Shown in pieces: positions 15,639 to 16,739 of a stretch of DNA of 16,739 nucleotides. The stretch is from the NCBI GenBank assembly GCA_014729565.1, contig WJJR01000493.1, positions 1 through 16,739 of the forward strand, read 5' to 3'. A program made the translations under genes and the position numbers. Every line of letters begins with the position of its first letter. Positions within the stretch are counted from its first letter, which is position 1. The notes below the pieces were generated by a model, which did no database searches, was not told the DNA's origin, and worked only from the letters and a program-made list of their open reading frames with translations. This DNA is from Candidatus Zixiibacteriota bacterium. Its GTDB lineage: Bacteria; Zixibacteria; MSB-5A5; WJJR01.

Positions 15639-16697
15639 GTGACCACACTTCTATCGACTGTCTTTGTACTGGGTGTTCTGATCTTCGTCCATGAACTCGG
15701 CCACTTCCTTGTGGCCAAGTGGGCGGGGATTAAAGTGGAACGCTTTTCGCTCGGTTTTCCTCCCAAGATGATTGGGAAGACCGTCGGGGAGACCGAATAC
15801 TGCTTATCGTGGGTTCCCCTTGGTGGTTATGTCAAGATGGCCGGTGAGAATCCCGAGGAATCGGAGATCACCGGCGATCCGCGCGAGTTTATGTCGAAGT
15901 CGGTTGGCACGCGTTTTTGGGTGATCGCCGCGGGCCCGCTGATGAACTTCGTTGCCGCCGTGTTGATCTTTATCGGCGTGCTCTGGCTGCACGGCCGCGA
16001 TGTTCCCGATCCGAACAGTGTGATTGTTGGTCCGGTCATTGAGGATGGACCCGCCGATCAGGTGGGCATCCAGTCGGGCGATGCGATTCTGGCCGTCGAT
16101 CATGTTCCGGTCGACTCGTTCCCGCAAATGGCATCGCTGATTCATGCCCGTCCCGGCGACTCGATTTGGGTTGCGTGGGAGCGTGGTGAGGATCTCTACA
16201 GCGCCAAGCTGCAGACGATGACCGATACGGTGACGACCGAATCGGGCGCCGACTCGGTGATCGGTTTAATCGGTGTGGGCATGGGATTCCGTACCGAGAA
16301 AGTCGGTCTGGGAGAGGCCATCGTCGGCGGTGTCGGGCAGACATTTGCCATTTGCGGCGAAATGATCAAGTTTCTCGGACGGTTGGCGTCTGGTGGTGTG
16401 TCGATCAAAATGGTGTCCGGACCGGTGGGCATTGCCCGCATCGCCGGACAGGTGGCGCAGGAGGGATGGTATGTCCTCCTGAATTTCATGGCCGTGCTTT
16501 CGCTCAATTTGGCGATTCTGAATATCCTCCCGGTGCCGGTGCTCGATGGCGGGCATCTGCTGTTCCATGCCTACGAGGCCGTGACGGGCCGCCCGCCCAG
16601 CGACCGCGCGCTTCAGGTGCTGATGGCGGGCGGGCTGGCGGCCATCATCACGCTGATGTTGTTCGCCATCACGAACGACATCTGGCTTTGTCCCTGA
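15639..16697 (+). CDS. rseP: Site-2 membrane metalloprotease RseP/RasP family
   Basis: This intramembrane zinc protease cuts transmembrane segments, for example of anti-sigma factors in sigma-E-type signalling, and remnant signal peptides. The 352-residue protein has HELGH (18-22) in the first membrane segment with H18, E19 and H22, the GPLMNF loop (99-104), a single PDZ domain (about 125-200), SGPVGI (260-265), and the second catalytic motif NILPVPVLDGGH with D303. The single PDZ fits the shorter RasP type, not the two-PDZ E. coli type. It starts at GTG 15639 without a clear ribosome binding site, 28 nt after dxr, so it is probably in one transcript. No anti-sigma substrate is encoded nearby. 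The remaining 42 bases hold only a GC palindrome (16711-16722) and no assignable gene. Confidence 0.96.
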   Translation: MTTLLSTVFVLGVLIFVHELGHFLVAKWAGIKVERFSLGFPPKMIGKTVGETEYCLSWVPLGGYVKMAGENPEESEITGDPREFMSKSVGTRFWVIAAGPLMNFVAAVLIFIGVLWLHGRDVPDPNSVIVGPVIEDGPADQVGIQSGDAILAVDHVPVDSFPQMASLIHARPGDSIWVAWERGEDLYSAKLQTMTDTVTTESGADSVIGLIGVGMGFRTEKVGLGEAIVGGVGQTFAICGEMIKFLGRLASGGVSIKMVSGPVGIARIAGQVAQEGWYVLLNFMAVLSLNLAILNILPVPVLDGGHLLFHAYEAVTGRPPSDRALQVLMAGGLAAIITLMLFAITNDIWLCP

Positions 16698-16739
16698 TCC
16701 GGCCGGTGATGGCGCGCGCGCCGCAGCGCCGTCCAAATG

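Noticed and set aside
16737..16739. Start codon of a further gene at the right edge
   Set aside because: There is only an ATG at the last three bases with no ribosome binding site or coding sequence to judge.

Overview
The window is a moderately GC-rich bacterial chromosome segment, almost fully coding. All genes after about 1.6 kb lie on the + strand; the first three lie on the - strand. No tRNA, rRNA, CRISPR array, transposase or phage gene is visible. Several traits suggest an uncultured lineage of the FCB superphylum, such as a Zixibacteria-like group: a secreted Asp-box (BNR) protein ending in two dockerin-type calcium loops, a c-subunit whose spacing matches Chlorobi-type sequences, and GC-rich palindromic intergenic repeats. 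This placement is an inference from gene content, not a phylogeny.

Layout. (1) 1-1339, - strand: an iron operon fur-feoA-feoB, with feoB running off the left edge. A near-consensus DtxR/IdeR-type half-site pair lies in the divergent intergenic region. (2) 1676-3667: an exported propeller-type protein with a C-terminal dockerin-like tail, preceded by its own promoter and a leader that may fold. (3) 3819-4529: a LiaF-like membrane protein. (4) 4530-4962: a non-coding stretch with hairpins, a palindromic repeat, a likely terminator and the probable promoter of the next operon. (5) 4963-12334: a complete single-locus F-type ATP synthase operon, atpZ-atpI-atpB-atpE-atpF-atpH-atpA-atpG-atpD-atpC. 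(6) 12513-14311: two tandem, clearly paralogous exported cyclophilins, the second with a long Pro/Ala/Asp/Thr/Gln-rich linker. (7) 14426-16697: dxr and rseP, the isoprenoid-pathway and site-2 protease pair often linked in bacteria, after a strong terminator-like hairpin.

The ATP synthase operon builds one machine. AtpB (a), AtpE (c ring) and AtpF (b) form the membrane proton path, AtpH (delta) joins the stator, and AtpA/AtpG/AtpD/AtpC form the catalytic head and rotor. AtpZ and AtpI are small membrane accessories. The c subunit lacks the residues that mark Na+ specificity, so proton coupling is expected. Stem-loops sit on both sides of atpE, and a two-hairpin palindromic element sits between atpG and atpD. 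These are the most interesting non-coding features inside the operon.

I did not find an obviously new multi-gene system. The better leads are regulatory: the DtxR-type box beside a fur-led operon, the structured elements in the atp operon, a long unexplained hairpin at 3714-3754, and two mutually exclusive hairpins after atpC. Two protein-level oddities also deserve a look: Thr in place of the usual Asn in the FeoB G4 motif, and the duplicated cyclophilins with a repeat linker.
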